This document shows positions 26,599 through 35,442 of a DNA stretch of 64,000 nucleotides, in pieces. Below the pieces are notes generated by a model. The model was not told the DNA's origin, made no database searches, and saw only the letters and a list, made by a program, of their open reading frames with translations. The position numbers and the translations under genes are program-made. Numbering within the stretch: position 1 is the stretch's first letter; each line of letters opens with the position of its first letter. The stretch comes from Pseudomonadaceae bacterium (GTDB lineage Bacteria > Pseudomonadota > Gammaproteobacteria > Pseudomonadales > Pseudomonadaceae), in assembly GCA_900766265.1 (NCBI GenBank), contig CAAFUS010000017.1, positions 448,421-512,420 of the forward strand. Reading direction: 5' to 3'.

Positions 26599-27795
26599 TC
26601 AGGGCGGAGTCGCTTCGACACTTTCCCGGTACGCCCTGAGCGCCTCGAGCCGCTCACGCTTGATCGCCTCGCCCAATGCCGCGCCCTGAAAACCATGCTC
26701 CATGAGCTGGTCGACCCGAACCGCTCGTGCGACTTCGGCGGCCCGGCGCAGGTAGTTGGTCTGCTGGTGCATCGCCTCGCGCCCGTCGTCGGTGCGCGCC
26801 GAGGCGTCCATTTCGCACACGGCGAGAAACAGCTCGAACCGTTCGGGGCGCCGGTAGATGTCGAAGTGCTGCAGCAGGGCGAGCAGGGTGTCGGGCTCGA
26901 GCGTCGTGGACTGACGGGCTTGGGCGAGATATTCGCCGCTGAGCCGAGCCAGCTCCTGGCAGTCGCGCGGCACCTTCAACCGCTGGTTGATCGCATCGAG
27001 TTGCCGGGTGTCGGCCCGCTCGGGCGCGGCTTCCGTCGTCTTTCGGCAGACGAGGCCGAGCAGCAGGCAGGCCCAGCGCACCGGCAGTGGCTGCGCCTGT
27101 TTCGCGCACGCGCGCAGAATGCGTAGAAACCCGTCGCCCTGCTTTGCGAACAGGGCGTCGAGCTCGGGCAGCAGTCGGGCGAGCGCGCCGCAATCGTACA
27201 GGACCTGGATGAACACATCGGGGCGAGGCTCCATCAGCGCGCGGGAGATCTCCTTCCAGCTGCGCTCCGGCGTCAGCGCCCCCAGTTCGCCGGATTCGGC
27301 CAGTTGGCGCATCAGCTCGAGCGTCTCGTCGGCAACCCTGAAGCCCAGTTCGTGGTAACGGGCGGCGAAGCGCGCGACACGCAGGACGCGTAGCGGGTCC
27401 TCGGCAAAGGCGGGGGAGACGTGGCGCAACACGCGCTCGGCCAGGTCGCGCTGTCCGCCATAGGGGTCGACCAGGTTGCCGTGATCATCTTCGGCAATGG
27501 CGTTGATGGTCAGGTCGCGGCGAACGAGGTCGTCTTCGAGGGTGACGTCCGGGCTGGCGTAAAAGGTGAAGCCGCCGTAGCCACGCCCACTCTTTCGCTC
27601 GGTGCGGGCCAGGGCGTACTCCTCGCTGGTTTCAGGATGCAGGAACACCGGGAAATCCGCCCCGACCGGTCGGTATCCCTTGGCCTGCATCTCTTCGGCT
27701 GTCGCCCCGACCACCACCCAGTCCACCTCGCTGACCGGCCTGCCTAACAGGCGATCACGTACCGCGCCGCCCACCTTGTATATCTGCATGCTCAC
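26599..27795 (-). CDS. cca: CCA tRNA nucleotidyltransferase, HD motif apparently lost
   Basis: The protein has 398 residues. The nucleotidyltransferase head is intact: GGAVRD, the metal-binding motif in VDWVVVG, RRDLTINAI and DPLRVLRVARFAARY. It adds or repairs the CCA end of tRNAs. In E. coli-type enzymes the body then carries HPEID...H and CHDLGKG, which form an HD phosphohydrolase. Here the equivalent region (about residues 215-260) has no such His-Asp pairs and is shorter, so only the CCA-adding activity is expected. It is convergent with folK. Confidence 0.93.
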   Translation of the reverse strand: MSMQIYKVGGAVRDRLLGRPVSEVDWVVVGATAEEMQAKGYRPVGADFPVFLHPETSEEYALARTERKSGRGYGGFTFYASPDVTLEDDLVRRDLTINAIAEDDHGNLVDPYGGQRDLAERVLRHVSPAFAEDPLRVLRVARFAARYHELGFRVADETLELMRQLAESGELGALTPERSWKEISRALMEPRPDVFIQVLYDCGALARLLPELDALFAKQGDGFLRILRACAKQAQPLPVRWACLLLGLVCRKTTEAAPERADTRQLDAINQRLKVPRDCQELARLSGEYLAQARQSTTLEPDTLLALLQHFDIYRRPERFELFLAVCEMDASARTDDGREAMHQQTNYLRRAAEVARAVRVDQLMEHGFQGAALGEAIKRERLEALRAYRESVEATPP

Positions 27796-27859
27796 CTCCG
27801 TAGCGCTGCAGGATAAGGTACCGGCGCGGCGATGCCGAGGGGGCGGGCCGCGTGCGGTG

Positions 27860-29410
27860 CTAGATCGGTGGAATGGCCAGCTCCAGACGAGGGAAGTGGC
27901 TTTCGGGCTCTCCGTCAGTGCGCGGCGGCATGTGTTTGGTGGTGACCAGCCGGTCGTCCTGGCGCGACTCCAGATGCACGTCGAACCCCCAGAGCCGATG
28001 CAGGTGCTTGAGCACGTCTTCGGTGGACTTGCCCAGCGGTTTGCGGTCGTGCTGCTGATGACGCAGCGTCAGCGAGCGGTCGCCGCGCCGGTCGACGTTC
28101 CACACCTGCACGTTGGGCTCGCGGTTGCCAAGGTTGTATTGCGCTGCCAGCAGCTCGCGGATGGTGCGATAGCCGCTGTCGTCGTGGATGGCGGGGACCA
28201 GCAGGTCTTCGCGGCTGTCGTCGTCCAGTATGCTGAACAGCTTCAGGTCGCGGATCACCTTGGGCGACAGGAACTGCAGGATGAAGCTTTCGTCCTTGAA
28301 GTTGGTCATGGCGAACTTGACCGTGGTCAGCCAGTCGCTGCCGGCGATATCGGGGAACCAGCGTTGGTCTTCCTCGGTGGGGTTCTCGCAGATGCGGCGG
28401 ATGTCCTGATACATCGCGAAGCCCAGGGTGTAGGGATTGATGCCGCTGTAGTAGGGGCTGTCGAAGCCGGGCTGGTAGATGACGCTGGTGTGGGACGCGA
28501 GAAACTCCAGCATGAAGCCGTCCGTCACCAGGCCCTCGTCGTACAGATCGTTCATCAGGGTGTAGTGCCAGAAGGTCGCCCAACCCTCGTTCATCACCTG
28601 GGTCTGGCGCTGGGGATAAAAGTACTGGGCGATCTTGCGGACGATGCGGACCACCTCCCGCTGCCATGGCTCCAGCAGGGGCGCATGCTTTTCGATGAAG
28701 TAGAGGATGTTTTCCTGCGGTTCGGCGGGGAAGCGCTTGTCGTCCTTCTCGCGATCCTTATCCGCGCCCTTGGGGATGGTGCGCCACAGGTCGTTGATCT
28801 GCCGTTGCAGGTGCTCTTCCCGATCCTTCTGGCGTCGCCGCTCCTCTTCGGCCGAGATAGGGTAGGGGCGCTTGTAACGGTCAACGCCGTAATTCATCAG
28901 CGCGTGGCAGGAATCGAGCAGGTCCTCGACCGCATCGATGCCGTGGCGCTCCTCGCATTGCATGATGTACTGCTTGGCGAACACCAGGTAATCGATGATA
29001 GAGCGGGCGTCGGTCCAGGTACGGAACAGGTAGTTGCCCTTGAAGAAGCTGTTGTGGCCATAGCAGGCGTGGGCGATCACCAAGGCCTGCATGGTCATGG
29101 TGTTTTCTTCCATCAGGTAGGCGATGCATGGATCGGAATTGATCACGATCTCGTAGGCCAGCCCCATCTGACCCCGGGTGTAGTGCTTCTCGGTGTGAAG
29201 GAACTGCTTGCCGTAGGACCAGTGGTGGTAGCCCAGCGGCATGCCCACCGAGGCGTAGGCGTCCATCATCTGCTCGGCAGTGATGACTTCGATCTGGTTG
29301 GGGTAGGTATCGAGCGCGTATCGCTCGGCGATCCGTCCGATCTCCCGGTCGTAGGCCTTGATCAGGTCGAAGGTCCATTCCGAACCGGTGGAAATGGGCT
29401 GACGTTTCAT
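27860..29410 (-). CDS. ycgB: SpoVR-family protein YcgB
   Basis: The protein has 516 residues from the ATG at 29410 with GAGGTG upstream; a GTG three codons earlier overlaps that site. Conserved SpoVR blocks include YHHWSYGK, HACYGHNSFFKGNYLF and NEGWATFWHYTLMN. The biochemical role is unknown; in enterobacteria and pseudomonads the gene travels with yeaH and yeaG, as here, and the trio is linked to stationary-phase and nitrogen-stress responses. It is third in the likely order yeaG-yeaH-ycgB. Confidence 0.95.
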   Translation of the reverse strand: MKRQPISTGSEWTFDLIKAYDREIGRIAERYALDTYPNQIEVITAEQMMDAYASVGMPLGYHHWSYGKQFLHTEKHYTRGQMGLAYEIVINSDPCIAYLMEENTMTMQALVIAHACYGHNSFFKGNYLFRTWTDARSIIDYLVFAKQYIMQCEERHGIDAVEDLLDSCHALMNYGVDRYKRPYPISAEEERRRQKDREEHLQRQINDLWRTIPKGADKDREKDDKRFPAEPQENILYFIEKHAPLLEPWQREVVRIVRKIAQYFYPQRQTQVMNEGWATFWHYTLMNDLYDEGLVTDGFMLEFLASHTSVIYQPGFDSPYYSGINPYTLGFAMYQDIRRICENPTEEDQRWFPDIAGSDWLTTVKFAMTNFKDESFILQFLSPKVIRDLKLFSILDDDSREDLLVPAIHDDSGYRTIRELLAAQYNLGNREPNVQVWNVDRRGDRSLTLRHQQHDRKPLGKSTEDVLKHLHRLWGFDVHLESRQDDRLVTTKHMPPRTDGEPESHFPRLELAIPPI

Positions 29411-29440
29411 GCTGCGCACCTCGCTTCATGCGCCCGCTGG

Positions 29441-30712
29441 TCAAGCCAGCCGGCGCTGGAACAGCTCGCGGAATACCGGGTAGATGTCGCTGGCCGACAC
29501 CAGCTGTTGTTGGGCGAAGGAGTCGCCGAACGCTTCGCACACCTGGTTATATTCGTACCACAACGCCTGATGTTCGCGAGGCGTGATTTCCACATAGGTG
29601 TAGTACTGGACGAACGGCATGATCTGGTTGATCAGGATGTCCCGACAGATGGGTGAGTCGTCGTTCCAGTTGTCCCCATCCGAAGCCTGGGCGCCGTAGA
29701 TGTTCCATTCGCCGACCGGGTAGCGTTCGGCCATGATCTCCTGCATCAGTTTCAGGGCACTGGAGACGATGGTGCCTCCGGTTTCTCGGCTGTAGAAGAA
29801 CTCCTCCTCGTCGACCTCCTTGGCGCTGGTGTGGTGGCGGATGAACACCACGTCGATCTTGTCGTAGTTCCGCTTGAGGAACAGGTACAGCAGGATGAAG
29901 AAGCGTTTCGCGATGTCCTTGGTCGCCTGGGTCATTGAGCCCGAGACATCCATCAGGCAGAACATCACGGCTTTCGAGCTGGGGTTGGGCTGTTTGCTCA
30001 GCAGGTTGTACTTGAGGTCGAAGGTGTCGAGAAACGGGACGCGCTTGACCCGCGCCTGCAGCCGTTCGATTTCCGCTTCGGTGGTGCGGATATCGGTGAA
30101 GTTGTCCGGCTCCTCGAGCTTCAGGCGTTCGAGCTCGGCCTTCAGTTCGCGCAGCCGGGCTCGGCTGCTGCCCGAGAGGGCGATGCGCCGGGCATGGGCC
30201 GAGCGCAGGGTGCGCACGATGTTGATGCGCGAAGGGTTGCCGTCGCTGCTGATGCCGGCGCGCACGGTCTTGAAGGTATCGGCGCCGGTCAGGTGCCGCT
30301 TGACCAGGTTGGGCAACTCCAGGTCCTCGAACATGAAGTCGAGAAACTCTTCCTGGGTAATCTGAAAGACGAACTCATCCAGGCCTTCGCCGCTGTTGCT
30401 GGCTTGGCCGGCGCCCTGACCACCTCCGCCCCCACCTTGCGGGCGCGGAATGCGTTCGCCTGCGGTGAATTCCTTGTTGCCGGGATGGACGATGGTCTGG
30501 CGTCCGCCGCGGCCGTGGTGCAGCACCGGCTCGTCGATGTCGCGGCCAGGGATGCTGATCTGTTCGCCGTGCTCCATATCGGTGATCGAGCGGCGGCTGA
30601 CCGCCTCCTCGACCGCTTTCTTGATATGGCCACGGTAACGCCTGAGGAAGCGCTGGCGGTTAACCGTACTCTTGTTCTTGCCATTAAGGCGTCGGTCGAT
30701 CACGTAGCTCAT
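29441..30712 (-). CDS. yeaH: DUF444 / VWA-like protein YeaH
   Basis: The protein has 423 residues from the ATG at 30712, with GGAGGG five bases upstream. The N-terminus (MSYVIDRRLNGKNKS) is typical of DUF444. A Gly-rich linker near residue 95 is followed by a coiled segment and a von Willebrand A-like fold with a complete MIDAS start DVSGSMT. It probably acts as a partner or substrate of the PrkA-like kinase encoded just upstream. It is separated from ycgB by 30 bases. Confidence 0.95.
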   Translation of the reverse strand: MSYVIDRRLNGKNKSTVNRQRFLRRYRGHIKKAVEEAVSRRSITDMEHGEQISIPGRDIDEPVLHHGRGGRQTIVHPGNKEFTAGERIPRPQGGGGGGQGAGQASNSGEGLDEFVFQITQEEFLDFMFEDLELPNLVKRHLTGADTFKTVRAGISSDGNPSRINIVRTLRSAHARRIALSGSSRARLRELKAELERLKLEEPDNFTDIRTTEAEIERLQARVKRVPFLDTFDLKYNLLSKQPNPSSKAVMFCLMDVSGSMTQATKDIAKRFFILLYLFLKRNYDKIDVVFIRHHTSAKEVDEEEFFYSRETGGTIVSSALKLMQEIMAERYPVGEWNIYGAQASDGDNWNDDSPICRDILINQIMPFVQYYTYVEITPREHQALWYEYNQVCEAFGDSFAQQQLVSASDIYPVFRELFQRRLA

Positions 30713-30730
30713 ATGAGCCCTCCGGGCTGA

Positions 30731-30803
30731 GCTGGAAGTCATAAGCCTGAAGCTGGGGCGCGTTCCGCTTGTTTTTCACGCCTCAGGCTTCAGGCTTCCA
30801 GCC
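30731..30803. repeat. Imperfect inverted repeat between yeaG and yeaH
   Basis: The arms GCTGGAAG..AAGCCTGAAG (30731-30752) and CTTCAGGCTTCCAGC (30788-30802) are complementary apart from a 5-base bulge. It lies wholly in the intergenic gap and resembles the short palindromic repeats scattered in pseudomonad genomes. It could also act as an RNA stability stem within the operon transcript. Confidence 0.7.
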
Positions 30804-30807
30804 GCGT

Positions 30808-32730
30808 TTACTGCGATTTACGGACCCGCAGATACCACTCGGAGAGGAGGCGAACCTGCTTCTCGGTGTAGCCGCGCTCGACCATGCGGACGACGAAGTC
30901 GTTGTGTTTCTGTTGATCCTCCTTGCTGGCCTTGGCGTTGAAGCTGATGACCGGAAGCAGGTCCTCGGTGTTGGAGAACATCTTCTTCTCGATGACTACT
31001 CGCAGCTTCTCGTAGCTGAGCCAGGTGGGGTTCTTGCCGTTGTTGTTGGCCCGGGCGCGCAGCACGAAGTTGACGATCTCGTTGCGGAAGTCCTTCGGGT
31101 TGCTGATACCGGCGGGCTTCTCGATCTTCTCCAGTTCCTCGTTCAGCGCCACGCGGTTGAGGATCTCTCCCGTCTCCGGGTCGCGGTATTCCTGGTCCTG
31201 GATCCAAAAGTCGGCGTACAGCACGTAGCGATCGAAGATGTTCTGCCCATATTCGCTGTAGGACTCCAGATAGGCGGTCTGGATTTCCTTGCCGATGAAT
31301 TCGATGTAGCGCGGCGCCAGGTATTCCTTGATGTAGCGCAGGTAGCGCTCGCGGACCTCGGCGGGGAACTGCTCCTGTTCGATCTGCTGTTCAAGCACAT
31401 AGAGGAGGTGGACCGGGTTGGCGGCGATCTCGTGGGGATCGAAGTTGAACACCTTCGACAGGATCTTGAAGGCAAAGCGGGTCGACAGGCCATTCATGCC
31501 TTCGTCGACACCGGCCGAATCGCGGTATTCCTGGATCGACTTCGCCTTGGGGTCGGTGTCCTTGAGGTTCTCACCGTCATAGACGCGCATTTTCGAATAG
31601 ATGTTGGAGTTTTCCGGCTCCTTCAGGCGCGACAGCACCGAGAACTGGGCCAGCATCTTCAGCGTGTCGGGGGCGCAATGGGCGCGCGACAGCGAGCTGT
31701 TGACCAGTAGCTTGTCGTAGATCTTGACCTCGTCCGACACGCGCAGGCAGTAGGGCACCTTGACGATGTAGATGCGGTCGATGAAGGCCTCGTTGTTCTT
31801 GTTGTTGCGGAAGCTGTGCCATTCCGACTCGTTGGAGTGCGCCAGCAGAATGCCGTTGAATGGGATCGCGCCGAGGCCTTCGGTACTGTTGTAGTTGCCT
31901 TCCTGAGTCGCGGTCAGCAGCGGATGCAGCACCTTGATCGGCGCCTTGAACATCTCTACGAATTCCATCAAGCCCTGGTTGGCCCGGCACAGGGCGCCCG
32001 AGTAGCTGTAGGCATCGGCATCGTTCTGCGGAAATTCCTCGAGCTTGCGGATATCCACCTTGCCCACCAGCGCCGAGATGTCCTGATTGTTCTCGTCGCC
32101 CGGCTCGGTCTTGGCCACGGCGATCTGGTTGAGGATCGAGGGGTAGAGCTTGACCACGCGGAACTGGCTGATGTCTCCACCGAACTCCTGAAGGCGCTTG
32201 GTTGCCCAGGGCGACATGATGGAGTTGAGGTAGCGCCGCGGGATGCCGTAGTCCTCTTCGAGGATCTCTGCGTCTTCGGCCGGGTTGAACAGCCCCAGCG
32301 GCGATTCGAACACCGGCGAACCCTTGATGGCATAGAAGGGCACCTTCTCCATCAGTTGCTTGAGCTTTTCGGCCAGTGAGGACTTGCCGCCACCCACAGG
32401 CCCCAGGAGATAAAGGATCTGTTTCTTTTCTTCCAGGCCCTGAGCGGCATGGCGGAAGTAGGAGACGATCTGCTCGATGCAATCTTCCATCCCATGGAAG
32501 TCGGCGAAGGCGGGGTATCGGCGGATCACCTTGTTGGAAAAGATGCGCGACATGCGCGGGTCGGTGGAGGTGTCGAGGAGTTCGGGTTCGCCGATCGCCA
32601 TGAGTAGCCGCTCGGCCGCCGAGGCGTAGGTGCTGGGCTCCTGCTTGCACAGATCGAGATACTCCTGCAGCGAATACTCTTCCTGACGTGTCGATTCGAA
32701 GCGTTGCTGGAAGTGGCTGAAAATGCTCAT
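30808..32730 (-). CDS. yeaG: PrkA-family serine protein kinase YeaG
   Basis: The protein has 640 residues, the standard length, with GAGGTGA before the ATG. The N-terminal AAA+ domain carries the P-loop GPVGGGKSSLAEKL near residue 105; the C-terminal domain is the PrkA kinase-like module. The E. coli protein is a kinase implicated in adaptation to starvation. It is first of the stress trio, so the 268-base region upstream should hold the promoter. Confidence 0.96.
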   Translation of the reverse strand: MSIFSHFQQRFESTRQEEYSLQEYLDLCKQEPSTYASAAERLLMAIGEPELLDTSTDPRMSRIFSNKVIRRYPAFADFHGMEDCIEQIVSYFRHAAQGLEEKKQILYLLGPVGGGKSSLAEKLKQLMEKVPFYAIKGSPVFESPLGLFNPAEDAEILEEDYGIPRRYLNSIMSPWATKRLQEFGGDISQFRVVKLYPSILNQIAVAKTEPGDENNQDISALVGKVDIRKLEEFPQNDADAYSYSGALCRANQGLMEFVEMFKAPIKVLHPLLTATQEGNYNSTEGLGAIPFNGILLAHSNESEWHSFRNNKNNEAFIDRIYIVKVPYCLRVSDEVKIYDKLLVNSSLSRAHCAPDTLKMLAQFSVLSRLKEPENSNIYSKMRVYDGENLKDTDPKAKSIQEYRDSAGVDEGMNGLSTRFAFKILSKVFNFDPHEIAANPVHLLYVLEQQIEQEQFPAEVRERYLRYIKEYLAPRYIEFIGKEIQTAYLESYSEYGQNIFDRYVLYADFWIQDQEYRDPETGEILNRVALNEELEKIEKPAGISNPKDFRNEIVNFVLRARANNNGKNPTWLSYEKLRVVIEKKMFSNTEDLLPVISFNAKASKEDQQKHNDFVVRMVERGYTEKQVRLLSEWYLRVRKSQ

Positions 32731-32950
32731 GACTTCACCTCGGTCGATGCTCGGGCCGGTGCGATCATGCAGTTTTCAGGAGGCGGCCGACGGAGCCGGC
32801 CAAATGGAGTTCCCCCGAACACCCTCATGGTCGAACCAAAGGCCCAAAAAGCCGGTACGGGCTTTCCAGTATGGATGGCCTGCAGTTAAGGATAGTTCGG
32901 TTTCAGTGAATACAAGGGCGAGGATGTAAATCTGTGTCACCGGACGCTTG

Positions 32951-32983
32951 GCTCGGCGAGCGAGCCCGCGGGGTGCGCGGGCT
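32951..32983. other. Paired hairpins downstream of glpE
   Basis: Two overlapping inverted repeats, GGCTCG/CGAGCC and AGCCCGCG/CGCGGGCT (32963-32970 and 32976-32983), follow the glpE stop. They have no T-run; an RNA 3'-end-forming role for the glpE transcript is possible. Confidence 0.4.
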
Positions 32984-32998
32984 GCAGAGGGGTTAATT

Positions 32999-33325
32999 CT
33001 AGGCGTCGGACTGGGCGATTTCGCCGGGAAAGGTACTGCGCCAGAGTTCGAACCCGCCGTCGAGGCTGTAGACCTCGGAAAAGCCCTGGTGGGCCAGATA
33101 GGCGGCAGCGCTCTGGCTCGAATGGCCGTGATAGCAGGTGACGATCAGTGGCTGGTCGAAGTCGGCGCCAGCGATGAAGTCCGGCAGCGAGTGATTGTCC
33201 AGGTGCGTGGCACCGGCGATGTGTCCACTGGCGAAGCTCTGCGGGTCGCGGATATCGACCACTACCGCGCCATTGCTGCGCAGGGCCTGGGCTTGTTCGG
33301 GGGCGATTCGTTTGAACTCTGTCAT
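32999..33325 (-). CDS. glpE: Thiosulfate sulfurtransferase GlpE (single-domain rhodanese)
   Basis: The protein has 108 residues, exactly the GlpE length, with GAGG seven bases before the ATG. The rhodanese loop CYHGHSSQS holds the catalytic Cys64, which carries the persulfide. It moves sulfane sulfur from thiosulfate to cyanide or thiols in the cytoplasm. Its ATG overlaps the apaH stop (ATGA), so it is the last gene of the lptD-to-glpE run. Confidence 0.93.
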   Translation of the reverse strand: MTEFKRIAPEQAQALRSNGAVVVDIRDPQSFASGHIAGATHLDNHSLPDFIAGADFDQPLIVTCYHGHSSQSAAAYLAHQGFSEVYSLDGGFELWRSTFPGEIAQSDA

Positions 33326-34146
33326 GTCGAAACCTCGTTGCAGTCGCAATGATGCAGTTCGCCACTGTCGACGTTCATCAGCGTCATCTCGTTACCCCAG
33401 ACGCAGCCGGTATCGAGTGCATAGACGTTGGGTTCGTCGCACTTGCCTTCCAGTGCGGCCCAATGGCCGAAGATCAGCTTCTGCCCGCGCATCTTGCGAT
33501 TCGGGTGGCTGAACCAGGGTGCGTAGCCGGGTGGCGCCGAGTCGGTTCCCTCCTTGGCATCGAATTCGAGGGTGCCGTCGGTAGTGCAGAAGCGCATTCG
33601 GGTGAAATAGTTGGTGATCACGCGCAGGCGCGTCACGCCATGCAGATCCTTGCTCCACTTGGCCGGCTGGTTGCCGTACATGCCATCCAGATAGGGCAGG
33701 AGGGTCTCGTCGTTCTGCAGCGCCTGCTCCACTTCGGCCGCGCGCCGAAGCGCCTTGGCCAGCGACCACTGGGGTGGGATGCCCGCATGCACCATGGTGA
33801 CTTCACGGTCGGCATCGTGGTGCACGAGTTTCTGCCGACGCAGCCAGTCGATCAGGTCGGCGCGGTCGTCTGCCATGAGGATCGGCTTGAGGGTGTCGTT
33901 TTTCTTCATCCGCTCGATGTTGTGCGCCACGGCCAGCAGATGAAGGTCATGGTTGCCGAGCACAGTGACGGCCGACCCCCCCAGACTGCGCACGTAGCGC
34001 AGCGCTTCAAGGGATTGCGGGCCGCGATTGACCAAGTCCCCGGCGAGCCACAGGCAATCGCGAGACGGACTGAAGTCGACCTGCCTGAGCAGGCACAGCA
34101 GCGGATCGAGGCAACCCTGGAGGTCGCCGACAGCGTAGGTGGTCAA
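33322..34146 (-). CDS. apaH: Bis(5'-nucleosyl)-tetraphosphatase (symmetrical)
   Basis: The protein has 274 residues. It splits Ap4A and related caps into two ADP. The metallophosphatase signatures GDLQGC, GDLVNRGP and GNHD are at the front, and HAGIPPQW in the middle. Translation appears to start at a TTG (34146) that overlaps the apaG stop codon, with GGAG seven bases upstream; no in-frame ATG or GTG fits the conserved TYAVGDLQGC start. Such a start implies low, coupled expression. Confidence 0.95.
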   Translation of the reverse strand: MTTYAVGDLQGCLDPLLCLLRQVDFSPSRDCLWLAGDLVNRGPQSLEALRYVRSLGGSAVTVLGNHDLHLLAVAHNIERMKKNDTLKPILMADDRADLIDWLRRQKLVHHDADREVTMVHAGIPPQWSLAKALRRAAEVEQALQNDETLLPYLDGMYGNQPAKWSKDLHGVTRLRVITNYFTRMRFCTTDGTLEFDAKEGTDSAPPGYAPWFSHPNRKMRGQKLIFGHWAALEGKCDEPNVYALDTGCVWGNEMTLMNVDSGELHHCDCNEVST

Positions 34147-34523
34147 TGCAATGCTCCGGGTACGGCCAGCCGGAACGGCGCGATCACGGCTTCGAATTGG
34201 CGCCCGTCCTCGGCCAGCATGGCATAGCTGCCCTGCATGCTGCCCACTCGGGTCGCCATCAGTGTGCCGCTGGTGTAGACGTGCCGCTGCCCTGGTGCGA
34301 TGAGCGGTTGCTCGCCGATCACTCCGTCACCACGGACCTCCTGTACCTGGCCGTCGCCATCGGTGATGATCCAGTGGCGCGAAAGCAGCTGGGCAGGAAG
34401 CTGGCCTTTGTTTTCGATGGTTACGGTGTAGGCAAAGGCGTAGCGGTTTTGTTCCGGCTGCGATTGCGCCGGCAGGTATCGGGTCGCGACGCTGACGTCT
34501 ATCCGATAGCGGGGATCGGTCAT
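34143..34523 (-). CDS. apaG: ApaG domain protein
   Basis: The protein has 126 residues, standard length, from the ATG at 34523 with AGAGG upstream. It is an immunoglobulin-like beta-sandwich with the core YTVTIENKG, LLSRHWIITD and VGSMQGSYAM. The precise role is unsettled; related domains bind pyrophosphate-type ligands and the gene is almost always paired with apaH. The stop overlaps the apaH TTG. Confidence 0.95.
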   Translation of the reverse strand: MTDPRYRIDVSVATRYLPAQSQPEQNRYAFAYTVTIENKGQLPAQLLSRHWIITDGDGQVQEVRGDGVIGEQPLIAPGQRHVYTSGTLMATRVGSMQGSYAMLAEDGRQFEAVIAPFRLAVPGALH

Positions 34524-34545
34524 GGCATCCTCTCGATAGGGCGGG

Positions 34546-35343
34546 TTAGGCGCGGTCGGATAGCTGGTTCGCCAGCCGAACGAAGGCGGCCAGGTCGAGC
34601 TGCTCGGGGCGCAGGCTGCCGTCGACTCCGGCGGCCTCGATGGCATCGGCATCGAGAAGACCCTTGAGGGTGTTGCGCAGGGTCTTGCGGCGTTGGTTGA
34701 AGGCTTCGCGCACCACCCGTTCCAGTTGCCGAGGGTCGCGCGCCGGGTGAGGCAGTGTCTCGTGCGGGACCAGTCGGACGATGGCCGAGTCGACCTTCGG
34801 CGCCGGGTTGAACGCGCCGGGGCCGACATTGAACAGGTGCTCGACGCGGCAGTGGTACTGCACCATCAGCGACAGCCGACCCCAGTCGCCCCCGCCGGGC
34901 TGGGCGGCCAGGCGTTCGACCACTTCTTTCTGCAACATGAAATGCATGTCGCGGATCAGGTGGGCGTGTTCGAGCAGGTGGAAGATCAGCGGCGTGGAGA
35001 TGTTGTAGGGCAGGTTGCCGACGATACGCAGGCTGCCCGGCTCGCCGCCCAGGTGCGTGAAGTCGAACTTCAGCGCGTCGCCCTGGTGCAACGTGAAATT
35101 GGCACGGTCGGCGAACTTGCTCTGCAGGATGGGAATCAGGTCGAGGTCCAGCTCCACCACGTCCAGCTGTGCGCCGCTGCCCAGCAGGCCCTCGGTCAAG
35201 GCCCCCTGGCCCGGGCCGATCTCCACCAGGCGTTCACCCGCACGGGGATGGATGGCACGCAGGATGCGGTGGATCACCCCCGCGTCGTGCAGGAAGTTCT
35301 GACCGAAACGCTTGCGCGCACGGTGCTGGTAGGTTTCCGCCAT
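34546..35343 (-). CDS. rsmA: 16S rRNA dimethyladenosine transferase KsgA
   Basis: The protein has 265 residues. It dimethylates two adjacent adenosines in the 3'-terminal hairpin of 16S rRNA. KRFGQNFLHD, the SAM motif VEIGPGQGALT, the catalytic GNLPYNIST and the C-terminal FNQRRKTLRNTL are all present. It lies between pdxA and apaG, in the same order as in enterics. Loss of this enzyme gives kasugamycin resistance. Confidence 0.97.
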   Translation of the reverse strand: MAETYQHRARKRFGQNFLHDAGVIHRILRAIHPRAGERLVEIGPGQGALTEGLLGSGAQLDVVELDLDLIPILQSKFADRANFTLHQGDALKFDFTHLGGEPGSLRIVGNLPYNISTPLIFHLLEHAHLIRDMHFMLQKEVVERLAAQPGGGDWGRLSLMVQYHCRVEHLFNVGPGAFNPAPKVDSAIVRLVPHETLPHPARDPRQLERVVREAFNQRRKTLRNTLKGLLDADAIEAAGVDGSLRPEQLDLAAFVRLANQLSDRA

Positions 35344-35442
35344 GCAAAGCTCCAGATTGCCGGAGCGGTCGCTCGGGCCGATGCAAAAGGAGAGATTATA
35401 ACGCTGATGCTGGCAGCGCGGCGCGTACTGCCGTGGCGATGG

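Noticed and set aside
27602..29656. Long plus-strand frame (684 codons) opposite ycgB
   Set aside because: Antisense shadow of ycgB and the end of cca; composition explains the absence of stops.
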